The translations under genes and the position numbers were made by a program. A model generated the notes under the pieces. It had not been told where the DNA came from. It saw nothing but the letters and a program-made list of their open reading frames with translations, and ran no database searches. From the NCBI GenBank assembly GCA_036346275.1, contig JAYEVK010000367.1, positions 80,920 to 144,919 of the forward strand: DNA of 64,000 nt. The letters are read 5' to 3'. This document shows, piece by piece, positions 22,057-35,072 of the stretch (within the stretch, counting starts at the first letter, position 1; each line of letters opens with the position of its first letter). This DNA is from Otatea glauca (Eukaryota; Streptophyta; Magnoliopsida; Poales; Poaceae).

Positions 22057-25000
22057 TGTAACATCCCAAAATTTGGCTTAATTAAGTTTTTATTGCTTAA
22101 ATGTGCATTTATAATTTTCTGGAATTTATTTGGATTTTTCTGGATTTATTGGAATTAATTTTAAATCAAGCTTATTGACCTTTTATTCAAATCTATTTAA
22201 ATCTGTGCAAAGTTAAAATAAAGTTTTACCAAAAATATGTTAATTGAGTCCAGAATGTCTCAAAGTATTTTTGAGATTTTTCTGGGATTTTTCCTGATAA
22301 TTTATTTGCCTAAAACCAATTAAATGAATTTCTAGAATTATTTAAAATAATAAAGTTTTAAAAATCCTTAGGAACAGTATTGGGCCGGAGCCCAATACTG
22401 TGCGCGTGCGGCCCAGTGTAGCGCGGCTCAGTTAGCCCATGTCTCCGGAAGGAATCGTGCCGGGCCGTTGGATCGCGATCGAATGGCTTGCGTCTTGCCA
22501 TGTCGCCAAGTATGCCTAAGCCGTAGGATTGTGATCGTGTGGTCAGGGTGGATCGCGTCTTTTCGGAACCCTAACCGATCGCAGCCGTTGATGCAAGCGA
22601 AGGCCCAGATTGGATCTCGTCGGAGAAATCTGGTGCGTTCGTTGCACCATGTGGACGGTCGCCGTGCGTCGTCTCCGAGCGGGACTCTGGCGCGCCGCCG
22701 TATTCGAGAAGGACTCCGCCGCCGCGTCGGTTAGGATCCCAGGCGTCGTGCGCGGTCGTCGAGGCTATTTAAGGGGGTCCGCAGCTTTTTCGAGATTCCT
22801 CATCGTGCGCCGCATCTTTTGGTCGGAGGAGTTTCGCGAGAATCATCGTAGAGCGCGCCCGGGAGCTCGTCGGAGTTGAAGCTGTGCATCCGCCGCGGTT
22901 TTTGCTCGAGTTAAATCGCCGGTTAAATCGGTTTTGGCGTTTTGGTCCCAAATCCGAACTCGTCGAGGTGTGCCGCATCGTCTACTTCACTTCTTCTCGT
23001 CGGAAACGCACCGGAACGCTGTCGCCCGTGATTCTTCTTCGTCTCCGGTGGATTTCCTCGCCGCCGCTTCGCCATTAGTTTCGGGTGAGTTCGTGGCCGT
23101 CGGATCTGAGTGAACGGATGAGATCGAGCCGCGTCGCGTGTGTCTGTCGCCGTTTGATCGGATCGGGCCGTAGATGCGTGCCGCGTGTCGCACATCGGCG
23201 GGGTGGCGCTGCGACCAATCGGATCAAGACGCGTGGCGCTGTGGGTACCGAGGCGTCGTACGCCGGGTTCACGGTGGACCAGAGGAGGTCCCGTGGACCA
23301 GGTCTATGCACCGGGGCCACGTGTCGTGCTCTGATTGGCTAGGGTCAGAGATGACGTCAGCATGCCGTCATGATGATGCAATAATCTTTTTTCGATTTAA
23401 AAATAAATCTGTTAATTCTGATTTTCTGATTTTTGAAATTTCAGTATTTATTTTAAATTTCAAAAGGCTATATCTTTTGCATCGTAACTCGGGTTTGAGT
23501 GATTCAAATTTCTAAAAATTTGTAAAATTGAGATCTATTTAATGGTGAATTTTATTTGATTTTTGGAGTTCATTTCCTCTCTGGTTTGGTATTTATTTGC
23601 TTTTCTCCTTCGGTACGCGTAGACGTTGAATTGTGCGACGCTTCGGAGGAAGATCCAGCAACTCAAGAGCAAGTTCCAGAACCAGATCAGGACCTATTCC
23701 AAGGCAAGTTGTGCTTTGATCATGTTGAACCGATGTTTATAAAAGTGCTATATTTGTTTACCCTATTGCATATATTTCAAATATACAATTGTTTCAAATT
23801 AGATTGGGCTTAGCTAATATACCAGATTGATCTATAACCTACATTGTCATTGTATGCCATGATCCATTGTCACCCTAGATTGGTTCAATATAGTTGGTTA
23901 GTAATTATAATCAACATTGGAGGATTAGTCCGTATTAGTTGCTTAGCCTTGCCACGTCATCACATGTGTCAGAATCATTGATAATTAATCTTGATTAATG
24001 GAATATGGAACAATGTTATGAACTTGTGTGTCATGTGGGATCACACGATGAGATTGAGTTGTTGTGGCGAGTCATGTCACGCAACGATGTTGAATTGTTG
24101 ATGGCACGTGGTGCTTGGTAATCAACTGGGTGATAATAACTTAGATTGGGGCAAGTGACAAGGGGCGAGGATGCCAAGGTGAGCCCGATGGGCAGAGGGT
24201 ATGTGGATGTCTTGCCTTGATCACACTAAGGACTTAACCTTGCAAGCCTTTGACCTGAGTCAATCATGCAACCACATGTCTGGTATGGGCCAGCCTAGCT
24301 GAGTAATTTGTAATGTCTTAATTCTGGTACTATCGTGGTCGGTGTGAATTCCCGAGTTATGGAGTAATTCACATGGCGCAAGAGGGGGGCCCTGGATGTG
24401 GTAACCAGTCCCACCAGTGTTGAAACCTTAGCGGGTAGTATCGGGTTAAGCCAACGCATTGTAAAGGCTTTGTTATAATCACTCGCCTTGGTGGTGTTTG
24501 GTTGTATCGCGTGGGTAAAGTGCATAACCTCTGCAGAGTGTGAAACTATTCGGATAGCCGTGCTCGCGGTATTGAGCAATGCTCGGGAATTACAGTTAAG
24601 GGTTAGCTTAATTAAATGGATAACTTGGTTGGGATGGCGGAGTGCCATATGGAAGATGGAATTTGACTTAGGATTGGAAACTTGGTTTACTTGAGAAATA
24701 CTGAATTTATTTACTATTGATATTTGTTTTACAGTCTTTACAATCTATTTACTATATTTGTTCATAAATGCTGCTTATTGCAAAATAGCCATAATAGCCT
24801 ATCCATTGGAATAAGCTTTACATATAGATACATAGAATTGCATTCTGTGCACAACTTGTTGAGTGCTTAAGTACTCACCCTTGCCGAACAACAATAATCA
24901 ACAGTTGAAGAATCTACACCTGTGTTGGAAGAGGAAGTCCAAGAGGACGCGAGTCATTAGGGTCCGAGCCTTGTCGGTTGCTGTGGTGGCCCGATGAGCT

Positions 25001-25246
25001 ATCTCGTTTTCTACTTTCCATTTGTATAATTATTAGTTTATATTTTCAGTCTTGCCCTGCGTGGCTTAATAATGTAAGTTGGTCATAAGATCATACATTT
25101 AGCTATATCAATAAATGAACTATTATTTCTATATTCGATGAGTATGATGTGATATGTACCAATGTTAAGCTGTGTGCACTAGCGTTGATCCTGGGACTAG
25201 TGCGGTAAACACAGTGGGTTCGAATCAGTGGATTCGGGTCCTTACA
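22057..25246 (+). repeat. 3' LTR of the deleted gypsy
   Basis: This is 3190 bp from TGTAACATCCC to TCCTTACA. It has an AT-rich first 320 bp, a GC-rich core (about 22380-23340) and an AT-rich second half. The core carries a TATA-like CTATTTAAG at 22765. It shares blocks with the other gypsy LTRs in the window, including the GAGTGCTTAAGTACTCACC module near 24860. No gene is supported. Confidence 0.93.
22765..22773 (+). promoter_or_regulatory. TATA-like box of the gypsy LTR
   Basis: CTATTTAAG lies about 708 bp into the LTR, at the position where related LTRs have CTATAAAAG. The promoter role is inferred from that alignment. Confidence 0.5.
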
Positions 25247-26299
25247 AGCCATGTGCTGCATCGAAGGAGCCTGCCAAATCGACTACCGTGTCCCGTTAGG
25301 CACAGACCGTTACTGCAGTTCGGGCCTAGTCGTCTTCTGCGAAGACGACATTTGGTAGAAGGGGAGGCAGAGATAAGGGCAAATCGAAAGGGACCATGTT
25401 AGCCCATGACTTTTCGTTTGCCCCATTGATGCGACAATTCGAGCTGGGGCAGCCGTTCGTACCGGATGAGCTCAAGACGATGCTTACATTAGATTGCAAG
25501 ATTGGTACATGGAACAAGCCAACAAGCCGGTGGCACAACAGACTTCGAGTATCTCGGTGAGCTTCAAGGAGGAGCGTTTCTTACACCAGTTTTTAGATGG
25601 CATCTTTGTGGTCGATTTCTCCGACTTGTTCGATCTGTACAACCTTAAAGCGCTCGACGCCTCACTCATAAGATGCTGGACAATGTAAGTGTGTGCAATC
25701 ACCGTCTACATTTCTACCGCACCGATAAATGTCACATATATATGATCCTTGATTTTGTATATGTAGATACATGATCATGGAAGCAATAGCAAGGGAACAA
25801 CCGGTGGGTTTCGTCGACCCACACATGGTGTCCAAGCAAACCATGGACGAAAATAAACGAGTCGTCCATGAGTATATGGAAAAAGTAATGCTGGCTCATT
25901 CAAACAAAAAATTCATACTTTTACCCCCACAATCCGAGGTAAGTGCTTCGTCCAGATGCTATACTTGTTGATTTGTACTATATATTGCACCTCGAATTTA
26001 GATTCAGTGACCATCACGATATACCTGTGTAGGTTTCACTGGGTTCTACTCCCGAGACAGAACCGGGTAATTTACCTTGATTCCAAAAAGGGTGACACCC
26101 ACGACTTGAAGCCTATTAAAGATTTACTCGACACGTCGTTCGGTGTCTACAAATATAAAGGAGGGCCACACAAGAAGGGCCCAGCGACTCTAAAGCATAG
26201 TTATAACTTTTCGGTATCCGATAGTACGCAATAATCCTTCACACTCCATAACAATACCTTTGGAAATAATTAACTTATTACGTTTTGGCAGTGCCACCA
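25247..26299 (+). pseudogene. CACTA-A ORF2 middle part: Ulp1/C48 protease-like, His and Asp half
   Basis: Four exon-like blocks with good splice signals are visible: up to 25684 (donor GTAAGT), 25767-25938, 26033-26213 and from 26292. The first contains WYMEQANKPVAQQ and VDFSDLFDLYNL. The second contains VGFVDPHMVSK and KKFILLPPQSE. The third carries the catalytic region of a C48 Ulp1 fold: FHWVLLPRQNRVIYLDS, with His in HW and Asp in YLDS. The last exon starts with Cys-His-His and is cut at 26299 by the tandem gypsy array; the catalytic Cys is on the far side (47003 onward). Ulp1 proteases remove SUMO-like modifiers. Their role in CACTA elements is unknown. Confidence 0.85.
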
Positions 26300-29200
26300 T
26301 GTCGGGACCCGAATTTGCAAATCCGGACCCTCTGTGTATACCGCACTAGTCCAGGATCACGCTAGTGCACACAGGCTCAACATAGATGCTATCATAGTCA
26401 CACACAGCGAAATATAGCATAAACTTCATTAATTAATAATAACTGTTGTCTTACATGAATAATGCCTCACAGGGCTTAAAAAGAGTATCAATGAGAAGCA
26501 GCGGAAATAGAATAAGCGGTGGCGCTCGATTCGCCACGAACAGCAACCGACGAGGCTCGGACCCTAAGCATTCGCATCCAAGTAATCCTCCTCCATGAAT
26601 GGCATAGATTCCTCTTCTTACGAAGTTGTTGTTGTTGGGGTGAGTACATAAAGCACTCAACAAGTTGTGCACAACAATGCAAGTCTAATATTCTATATGC
26701 TTGGCTTAATCCAAAGGAATGGCTAGTAAGGGTATTTTGCAATAAAGCGACATTTAACAAGAATACAATAAATAGATTGGAAAGCGATAAAACAAATACG
26801 AAGAATTAATAAATTCAGTATTTCGAAATACACCAAGTTTCCAATCCTAAATTAATTTTCCACTTTCCATGGCACCTTGCCATCCCAACAAGTTTTTGTT
26901 TAACAAAAGTCTAACCCTTAAGCTGTAATTCCGAGCATTGCCCAATACCGTGAGCACGGCTATTGAATAGATTGTACACTCTGCAGAGGTTATGCACTTT
27001 ACCCACACGATACAACCAAACACCACCAAGGCGAGTGATCATAACAAAGCCTTTACAATGCTACACCTAGACCCAAGATTGCTCGCTAAGGTTTCAACTT
27101 CAAGGGTTAAACCACCACAACAGGCCCCCTCTTGCGCCATGTGAGTTAAACCGTAACCGGGACTCACTATTCACCACGACGAGATCAAATCTAGGTTTCA
27201 CAAATTATTCACTAGGTGTCCCATTCCGGACATGTGGTTGCAAGAGAGACTCAGTCAAAGGCTTGCAAGGTTAAGTCCTTAAAGTGATTAAGGCAAGACT
27301 TCCACATACCCCTGCCAAACCTGGCCCACCTTGGCACAATGCCCCTTGCCACTTGCCTCAATCTAAAATCATTACCACCCCAGTTGATTACCAAGCACCA
27401 CATGCCATCAACATTTCAATCCCGATGTGTGACCTCCTCGCCACGACAACTTGATATCATTGTGTGACAACACATGACACACCAATTCATAAACATTGTT
27501 CCATATTCCATTAGTCAAGATTAAGTATCGACATTCGGACACATGTGATGGCGTGGCATGGCTAAGCAATCTATGACGATCTAACTAGCCCATGTTGATT
27601 ATCAACTATAATTCCACATCCTAGGGTGACAAATAGATCATGGCATATAATTGACAAGGTATGGTTTAATTCAAATAGGCATATTATCTAATTCCCAGAT
27701 TAATTGAAATCATTTATACACATAAAATATCATGCATAAAGTTTAAAAGACAAAATAGCGATTTGGTGAAAATTAGGTGCAACATGATCAAAGCACAACT
27801 TGCCTTAGAGTAGGTGCTGGTCTTGATCTGAGTTTGGGTCTTGGGCGACGAATCTTCCTCCGGATCACCGAAAGCGGTTCAACGTCTACGCTAAACGATG
27901 CCAAAATAGCAAATAAACACCAAACCAGAGAGCAAACAAACTCCAAAAATAAAATAAAATTCACCAATAAATAGATATTGATTTTACAATTTTTTAGAAA
28001 TTTGAATCACTCAAATCCGAGTTAAAATGCAAAAGATATAGCCTTTTGAAGTTTGAATAAATCTGAAAATACTGAAAATAGAATTTCTGATTTTTACGAA
28101 TTATTTTCTATTGGAAAAGATCTTTATTGCGCACGCGGCGTCACCGACTCGGACCAATCGAGCATCGACACGTCGCTGGTCCATGGACTCGGTCCATAGA
28201 ACCGCCTCTCGTCCACCGTGGGACGCGCCCACGGCGCCGCACCACGCGCCCGACACGCGGCGCGCATCGATCAGTCTGCGACGCGCGCGTGCCGATGCTC
28301 GACACGCGGCGCAGATCCGCACGACGATCGGCGGCCACCGATCTACCCCTACGTGGCTCAATCCCGATCGTCTATTCGGATCTAACGGTTAGAAATTTAC
28401 CCGGCGAAACAACGATGAAGAAGCGGCGTGGCTTGATCTCGGCGGTTGGCGAAGATCCAACGGATGCGTGGCTCCGAGACACGGCGGCGGGCTTGCACCG
28501 GAGCGGAGGAAGGCGACCACCCGAACGGCGTTTCGACGCGACTCGGCGAGAAGAAGGCGCGACTCGGCGACACGACGCGAGGAACTCGGATCTGGAACCG
28601 ATTCGGCGGGAGGATGCTCGGCACGGCGGAATGGCGCAAAAACTCGCGGCGGCACGCGCAAAGAACTACGGCGAGCTCTGGCGATGATGGCGTGAAAGCA
28701 GCGAAGAGGCTAGAGCTATCGGCTGCGCGAGGCGAGGAACATCGGTGCGGCTGCGGCTTTTATAGCCTCGGCATGCGCGCTGAGGAAGGAAACCCTAAAT
28801 CACGCGGCGGCGGCGGCAGCGGCGGCGGATTCGAAACCGAATCGGAGGCGGCGGCGAGACCGTCCGATCCAAGATGGCGCCAAGATTAGATCCGGCGATA
28901 CGATCCGATCCGCTCTTTCCAAATCCAACGGACGAGATCTAAACTTACCAAAACAACGCGAAGTTTATCCCGACCACTTGATCTCGATCCAACGGCTCGC
29001 GGCACTAGGGTTTCGCGAAGGAGGCGACCATCGATCTTCATCCAACGGTCACACACGCAGCGGTGAAAGCGGTGGCCGACGTCAAGATAGCAATGGGGCA
29101 GACGCAGAGTGCTTGGCTTGGCCCGAGATCGTTCACTCGATTTTCAAAAGCTTTTTGATTTAAAATAATTCTCGAAATTAGATTAATCTATTTTAAGTAA

Positions 29201-29438
29201 TTAAAATATCGGAAAAATCGAGAAAATTCTCATAAATACTTTGAGACATTACGAGCTCAAATAAAATATTTTTGGTAAAACTTTATATTAACTTTATCTA
29301 TATATATTTAGTTTTCACCAAAGGTTCAATATACTTAATTAAAATAAATTTAGATAATTTCTGGAAAAATCCAATAAATTCAGAAAATCACAAAAATGCA
29401 CGTGAGCGAAATTATAAGCCAAATTTTGGGATGTTACA
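26300..29438 (-). repeat. Array LTR 1 (transcriptional 3' LTR)
   Basis: This is 3139 bp from TGTCGGGACCCGAATTTGC to TTTTGGGATGTTACA. It is followed on the right by the polypurine tract complement, so it is the 3' LTR of internal copy 1. A GC-rich, CpG-rich core spans about 28130-28930. Long open frames there, on both strands, are not conserved with the other LTRs and are rejected. Confidence 0.95.
28757..28765 (-). promoter_or_regulatory. TATA box, LTR 1
   Basis: The minus strand reads CTATAAAAG, conserved in all three array LTRs and embedded in the GC-rich core. It predicts a short U3 of about 670 bp and a very long R/U5 of about 2.4 kb. Confidence 0.7.
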
Positions 29439-29451
29439 AACCTCCCCCTTA
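29439..29451 (-). other. Polypurine tract, internal copy 1
   Basis: On the minus strand TAAGGGGGAGG runs to within two bases of the LTR. It overlaps the place where copy 2 has the pol stop codon. Confidence 0.8.
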
Positions 29452-32400
29452 ATGTAGAATCTAGACCCGAGATTCAAGGTGACTAGGAATAGGTTTGGAA
29501 ATTCCATCTTGAGTCCTCTTCACGCTCCAAAGTTGCCTCATTCTCGAATGGTTGCTCCATCGAACTCGCAAAAGCAATCGACTTGTTCACAGTTTGCGGT
29601 CCATGACATCCAAAATTTTCATTGGATGTTCTTTGTAGGTCAAATCATACGCAACTCAATCTCTTCCATAGGTGTATGCGCTCACTGGCACCAAGACACT
29701 TCTTGAGTTGTGACACATGGAACACATCATGCACGCCTGCCAGCAACTGCGGCAATTCCAACTGATAAGCAACCTCCCCTCGACGGCTCAAAATTTTGAA
29801 CGGTCCAACATATCTTGGGGCGAGCTTTCCTTTAGCGTGGAACCTTTTAACTCCTTTCGGAGGGTAACCCTAAGATACGAAATCATCGGGCTCGAAACTT
29901 AGATCACGGCGTCGATTATCGCGTAACTCTTTTGCCTTGATGCGCGATTTTCAACCTCTCTCTTATCATAGCAACTTGCTCTTGACTTCCTTGAGAATAT
30001 CGGGGCCAAATATCATACGCTCTCTGTCTCATTCCAATTTAGCGAGTGACAGCACGACCATATAAAGCTTCAAATGGCGACATGTGCAAACTAGCTCGGT
30101 ATTGTTGTTATAACTGAACTCTGCATATGGCAAACATTTATCCCATGATGTAGTGTAGGCTAAAGCACAAGCTCTTAACATATCTTCCAAAATCGATTTA
30201 CTCTTTACATCGACCATCGATTGCGAGGATGATATCTTTGTGCTAATGTTCAAACGCGTTCCCATGGCTTCATGCAATTTATCCCAAAATCTCGAGGTGA
30301 GCCGAGTACCTCATGCGACACTATTTTCTTTGGTACACCATGCAAACACACGATTACGGCAATGTATAGTTACGCTAACCGGTCTCTGAGTAAGTTGTCT
30401 TGGTGGAATGAAGTGAGCAACTTTGGTCAATCGATCCACAATGACCCATATAGAATCATACCCATTTTGAGTTCTTGGCAATCCGGTGATGAAATCCATA
30501 CCGATTTCTTCCCACTTCCATTCTGGGACTTTTAGCGGTTGTAGCAAACCTGCTGGTCTCTGATGTATTGCCTTAACTCTCTGGCATACATCGCACAAGG
30601 CAACGTGCTCAGCGACTTCACGCTTCATATTCGGCCACCAAAACCTCTCCTTTAAGTCTGGTACATCTTAGCGCTTCTGGATGAATTGAATACTTGGAAT
30701 CATGAGCCTCTTCCAAAATCAATCGCTTAAGTTCTAGTCATTTGGCACACAAATCGACCCTTGAACCACATGGTACCTTGGTCGTCCACGGTAAAGTCCT
30801 TTGCTAATCCTTCATCCTTTTAGCCTTGATTCGGTTGACTTTCTCATCATCTTTTGTCCTTCCGAATTTGATCTTGAGCATTGGCTTCACTTCCAAAGCA
30901 GCTAGGAATCCTTCTAAACTACTTCCAATTTTAAATTTTGCAATTCTCTGCCGATTCGATTGTCCTTCCGCACCATCATATTCGCCACGTAGCTCTTGCG
31001 ACTTAAGGCATCGGCTACTACATTTGCTTTTCCGGATGGTAATGAATTCCCATGTTATAATCCTTGATTAATTCCAACCATCTCCTTTGCCTCATATTGA
31101 GATCGATTGAGTGAAAATATATTTCAAACTCTTATGGTCCGTATATATCTCACATCTATTTCCAATGAGATAATGACGCCACAATTTCAAGGCATGCACC
31201 ACGCAACCAATTCCAAGTCATGCGTAGGATAATTTCCTTCGTGCGGTCTTAAGCGCCTTGACGCATATCGACCACTTTACCCTCTTGCATCAATACGCAT
31301 CCAAGACCTGTCTTGACGCATCCTGATATATATCGAAGCTTTCAACATTAGGCAAAACCAACACTTTGGGCTGTTGTTAAACGCTTCTTTAATTCCTCAA
31401 AACTCTTATCACAATCAAGGCGTCCATGAAAATTTCTTTTCCTTTTCAATAACTGAGTAAGAGGTCTCAATCGTCGAAAATCCTTCTATGAACCGGCGAT
31501 AATATCCTCGCCATTCCCGAAAACTTGGACTTGAGTGCGGACTTTGGTTGCTCCCAATGCAACACTTGCCTCCACTTTGCTTGGGTCGACAACAACTCCT
31601 TCTGATCATGACATGACCGAGAAATTCCACCTTTTCCTTCCAAAAGTCGCATTCTTGAATTTAGCATACAACTGTTGCTCACGCACCTTTTCCAACACTA
31701 GCCTCGGATGATTTGCGTGCTCTGCCGGTCTTGAATATACCAAAATATCATCTATGAACACAACAACAAACTTGTCCAAGTATTCCATGAAAATCTTATT
31801 CATCAAGTTCATGAAATATCTTTGGCGCATTGGTCAATCCAAAAGACATGACCGTGAACTCATAATGTCCATATCTTGAAGAGAATGCGGTCTTTGGAAC
31901 ATCTCCCTTGAATCTTTAGTTGATGATATCCTAGCGAAGGTCTATCTTGGAGAACACTCCGGCTCCTCTCAAGCTGGTCGAGCGGATCATCAATCCTTGG
32001 CAACGGATACTTATTCTTAATCGTCACTTCATTAAGTGCACGGTAATCAATACACATTCTAAGGCTTCCATCCTTTTCCCGACAAACAAAATGGCGCTCC
32101 CCATGGCGGCGAACTTGGTCTTATAAAACCTTTCTCTAATAACTCGTCGATCTGTTTCTTCATCTCTACTAACTCATCGGTAGGCATCCGATAAGGTCTT
32201 TTGCTATTGGTGCGGTTCGGTGCTAACTCAATGAGCGAACTTCGATGTCACGTGCAGCGGCATTCGTGCAGATCTTCCGAAATACGTCCGGATATTCACG
32301 ACTCGCACGTCCTCTATGACGACGGTTCTCATGCTATTAACCATTAATTGACCCTTACAAACCGATGTCGCTCGAATTCCACCTTTTCTCCTCTAGGGCT

Positions 32401-33872
32401 CTCAATGGATACAACCCTTGACCACAATCCAAAAGCTGTCTTATGCTTGGTTAACGGTCCATTCCCAAAATGACATCTAAAACTTGGGCATCTAGAATAA
32501 TCAAGTTCGCTAGGAACTCTACCCCATTAATTATTAGCTTCACCCCAAACACCCAAGGTTAGATCTTAACTCGGATCACCGGGCTTGTACTAGCATCACA
32601 CACTTAAGATTTTTCATGCTCAAACCATTTTGGATGCAAAAGCTCGAGAGACAAAGGAATGCGAAGCTCTGAATCAAATAATACTGCTATGTAATCGAGT
32701 TTACAAAAACTTACCCGATCTGACGTCGATGCTTCACAGGCTCCATCGGCGGTGATGTGGTTGACTCTGCCTCGAATAGTAGCTTGAGGCGTCACTCCTG
32801 CTGTCCGGCTCCTCGATTCGCTCCGTCATCGGTGCCTTAGCAGTGTCGTTCCAAGGTTGAAACGCTTTGGCGTGATTCCTCCTTTCGGGACATCTATTAG
32901 CATAATGCCCTGACTCATTGCAATCATAGCACCTTCGGCGGCCGATTGCTGCACTCCCTTGAGCATTGTTACCTTGGGCGGCGTCGATAACCTTGTCACG
33001 ATGGTCGCGGTGCGGTGTTGTCGGCTTGTTAACGACTTGTGGTTGGAACCTAGCAAATTGCGGTGTCATCCTCATTCGCGGTGGTTAGGCGCCCACTGGG
33101 TTAGTCATCAGCGCTTGCGATTTTCCCCAAGCTCCTTGCGCTTATCCTCCGAATCAAAGCCTTGTTTACCAATTCTTGGAAATCGGAAAAGTGTGGGTAA
33201 TCACCCCACTTGCGCCACGAGTTTAGTCCTTTCATGAAGCGGGATCGCTGGCCTTGTCCGTCGCTACGTCCTCGAAGCATAGCGAGCTAAGCTGCGTGAA
33301 TTTGTTTAAGTAATCGCCACGGTTGGCTTCCTTGCTTAAGCGCCTGAACTCTTCCTTTTTCAGTCCATCATCCCTTAGGTACATGGTGCTGGCGGAAGGC
33401 CGTTGCAAACTCTTCCCATGTGATTTCCATGGGTGCTTCATGAGCAGCACAATAGTTCTCCCACCATTCTGCAGCTGTTCCCTCTAGCTGATGGGATGCG
33501 TAAAGAACCTTCTCATGGCCTTCACATTGAGTGATGTACAATTTCCTCTCAATGGTTCTCGACCAATCATCCGCTTCCAAGGGATTGACATTTCACGAGA
33601 ATGTTGGTGGTCGGGTCCTCATGAAGTCCGACAACTTGGAGTAAGGACGAGGCCCGCCATTGTTGTTCTGGGCAGCGGGGTTGTTGACTGCAGCCATATT
33701 GGTCATCTGCTGCATCATAGTCTGCATCAACTGAGTTTGCGCAGCGAGAAAAGCTCCCAAGTTCTGCATATCCATTTGGCGGTGCTTGCTGCGGTGGTGC
33801 TCCTTCATTGGGATTGTTGCTCGAGCGCAGACCACTTCACAAGCCCCATTGTTCTTTGCGAGTGTTCACCAT
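29449..33872 (-). pseudogene. gypsy gag-pol, internal copy 1 (broken)
   Basis: Gag is taken to start at ATG 33872 (MVNTRKEQWG), the usual MVNTR start of this group. The gag domain follows (YASHQLEGTAAEWWENY, about 33400-33500) and a CCHC knuckle (CYDCNESGHYANRC, 32890-32931). A damaged protease lies around 32700. RT (about 32330-31450) includes MCIDYRALNEVTIKNKYPLP and the catalytic FIDD at 31747-31758. RNase H is at about 31420-30990. The integrase zinc domain and core are at about 30628-29950 (CDVCQRVK, GMDFITGLPRTQ). The end reads FPNLF near 29490. Many frameshifts break it, a good part of them at CTG/CAG sites that are intact in copy 2. Confidence 0.9.
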
Positions 33873-34159
33873 CCGCTTGATTGCTTCTTGGGTTAGGAAA
33901 GATAGATGTAGCATAGATAAGATGCAAGAATTTCTAAGGCGGGGGAAACATGTTAAACCCAACTTAAATAATCTTTATTATTATTACTTGGTATGGTTGC
34001 TTACAATGCCTAAGGGCTTTGCAACACATCTTGCACACTCGACAAACAATTAAGAACCAAACTAAACATGCAACCTTAACGTCTACTAAAAGGTAAAGGC
34101 TAACTTAAGAACGCGACTCAACACTCGAGTCTCAACACAACTCTAAGACCAACTCTCAC

Positions 34160-34816
34160 TCATCCGACCACCACGGTGAGATCGATCCGGTGCATACACG
34201 GTGGGTGGGGCGGCATGGGTGCGAACCTATCCTGGTGACCCTCTGCTGGCTCCTCGGGCTCCCACTCACGCTCTTAGGGTCTTCTTCTTCCTCCTCGGCG
34301 ACCTCATCCGGCTCTGGGCGACTGGTCCGCTAGCTCCTCGGCCACCGCAAGGCTTCCTCCGGCTCGCCGATGACTCGGCTGCGGCGTCACGGGTCTTTGA
34401 AGCTCTCGCTCCGCCACTCTCGGCGCCACACGCTGTCTCCGGCTCTGCAGTGTCCCTCGGTGATCCTCACGGCGGTGGCGAACTCGGCAAGGTGTACTGC
34501 AGAGCACACTCTCCCTCCACGATCCGTCGACGCCGCACTTTCGCCTTTGTCGGGTGAAGTCGAAACTGGTGTCGCATGGCTTCGTAGGCGTAGTCGTGGC
34601 AGATCCGTCGTGAGAGCAAGTCTAGCGCCTCTGAACTCCGGTCTCGTAAGTGAACCTCCGGGCGGTGATGTGGATCGGTCGGTGGTCTCGTCGCACTCTC
34701 GGCGAAGATGATCGACTGCGTAAGAACCCCGATGCACACCGTTGGCGTTCAGTTGCTTCCTCGGAGAGCGGACGATCAAAGCCTCCAATCACTTGAAGAA
34801 CTCTCCACGGCTCCAT
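34160..34816 (-). pseudogene. Extra ORF upstream of gag, copy 1
   Basis: A frame begins at ATG 34816 (MEPWRVLQVIGGFDRPL) and, with frameshifts, continues through IHITARRFTYETGVQ. It ends in an acidic, proline-rich tail stopping at 34160 (VVVG then TGA). It lies between the 5' LTR (copy 1 uses LTR 2) and gag, in the same orientation, as about 218 codons. A second copy is at 42961-43624. Similar proteins are known to me as uncharacterised products of grass retroelements; no domain or activity can be named. The conserved start and shared stop in both copies argue that it was once translated. Confidence 0.6.
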
Positions 34817-35056
34817 GGCATAGCCACCTGTCTTGACTCGAAGGATGGAAGATCGGCATCTATTCAAAACAAAATTTTGAATAAGATCTCCACTCAAAGC
34901 AACAACGAAAAGAAGGTAATTTAGCAAGGATGAGAGTAGAAGGATGAGATAAGCCAAGAGTTTCATATTAGTCAATTTTACCGTTTTCTTTAGAAAATAA
35001 TTTTGGACACTCCTAAGAGATACCAACTACCTAGGGCCAAGACCTATAGTCAAGAT

Positions 35057-35071
35057 GGCTCGATACCACCT
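35057..35071 (-). other. Primer-binding site, copy 1 (one base missing)
   Basis: The minus strand reads GGTGGTATCGAGCC. Copy 2 has the full TGGTATCAGAGCC complementary to initiator-Met tRNA. The lost A of CAG is one of many CHG-context differences between copies. Confidence 0.8.
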
Positions 35072-35072
35072 C

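Larger units (their letters stand above)
19621..25246 (+). mobile_element. Tekay/RIRE3-like gypsy with internal deletion, intact TSD
   Basis: The element is bounded by TGTAACATCC at 19621 and TCGGGTCCTTACA ending at 25246, and flanked by AGCCA (19616-19620 and 25247-25251). It has the first 424 bp of the 5' LTR, then jumps directly into the end of the RT region of pol, then runs through integrase and a chromodomain-like end to the 3' LTR. The rest of the 5' LTR, gag, protease and most of RT are missing. The chromodomain-like C-terminus and long LTR point to the Tekay lineage. It lies in ORF2 of CACTA-A. Confidence 0.93.

Noticed and set aside
28127..28687. 186-aa open frame (and overlapping minus-strand frames) in LTR 1
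   Set aside because: It lies in a GC-rich LTR core where stops are rare. Arg/Ala-rich composition and lack of conservation with the matching parts of LTR 2 and LTR 3 indicate chance.
34201..34711. Plus-strand frames of 118 and 113 aa opposite the extra gypsy ORF
   Set aside because: The conserved signal (start, YETG motif, shared stop in both bodies) is on the minus strand; these are its shadows.
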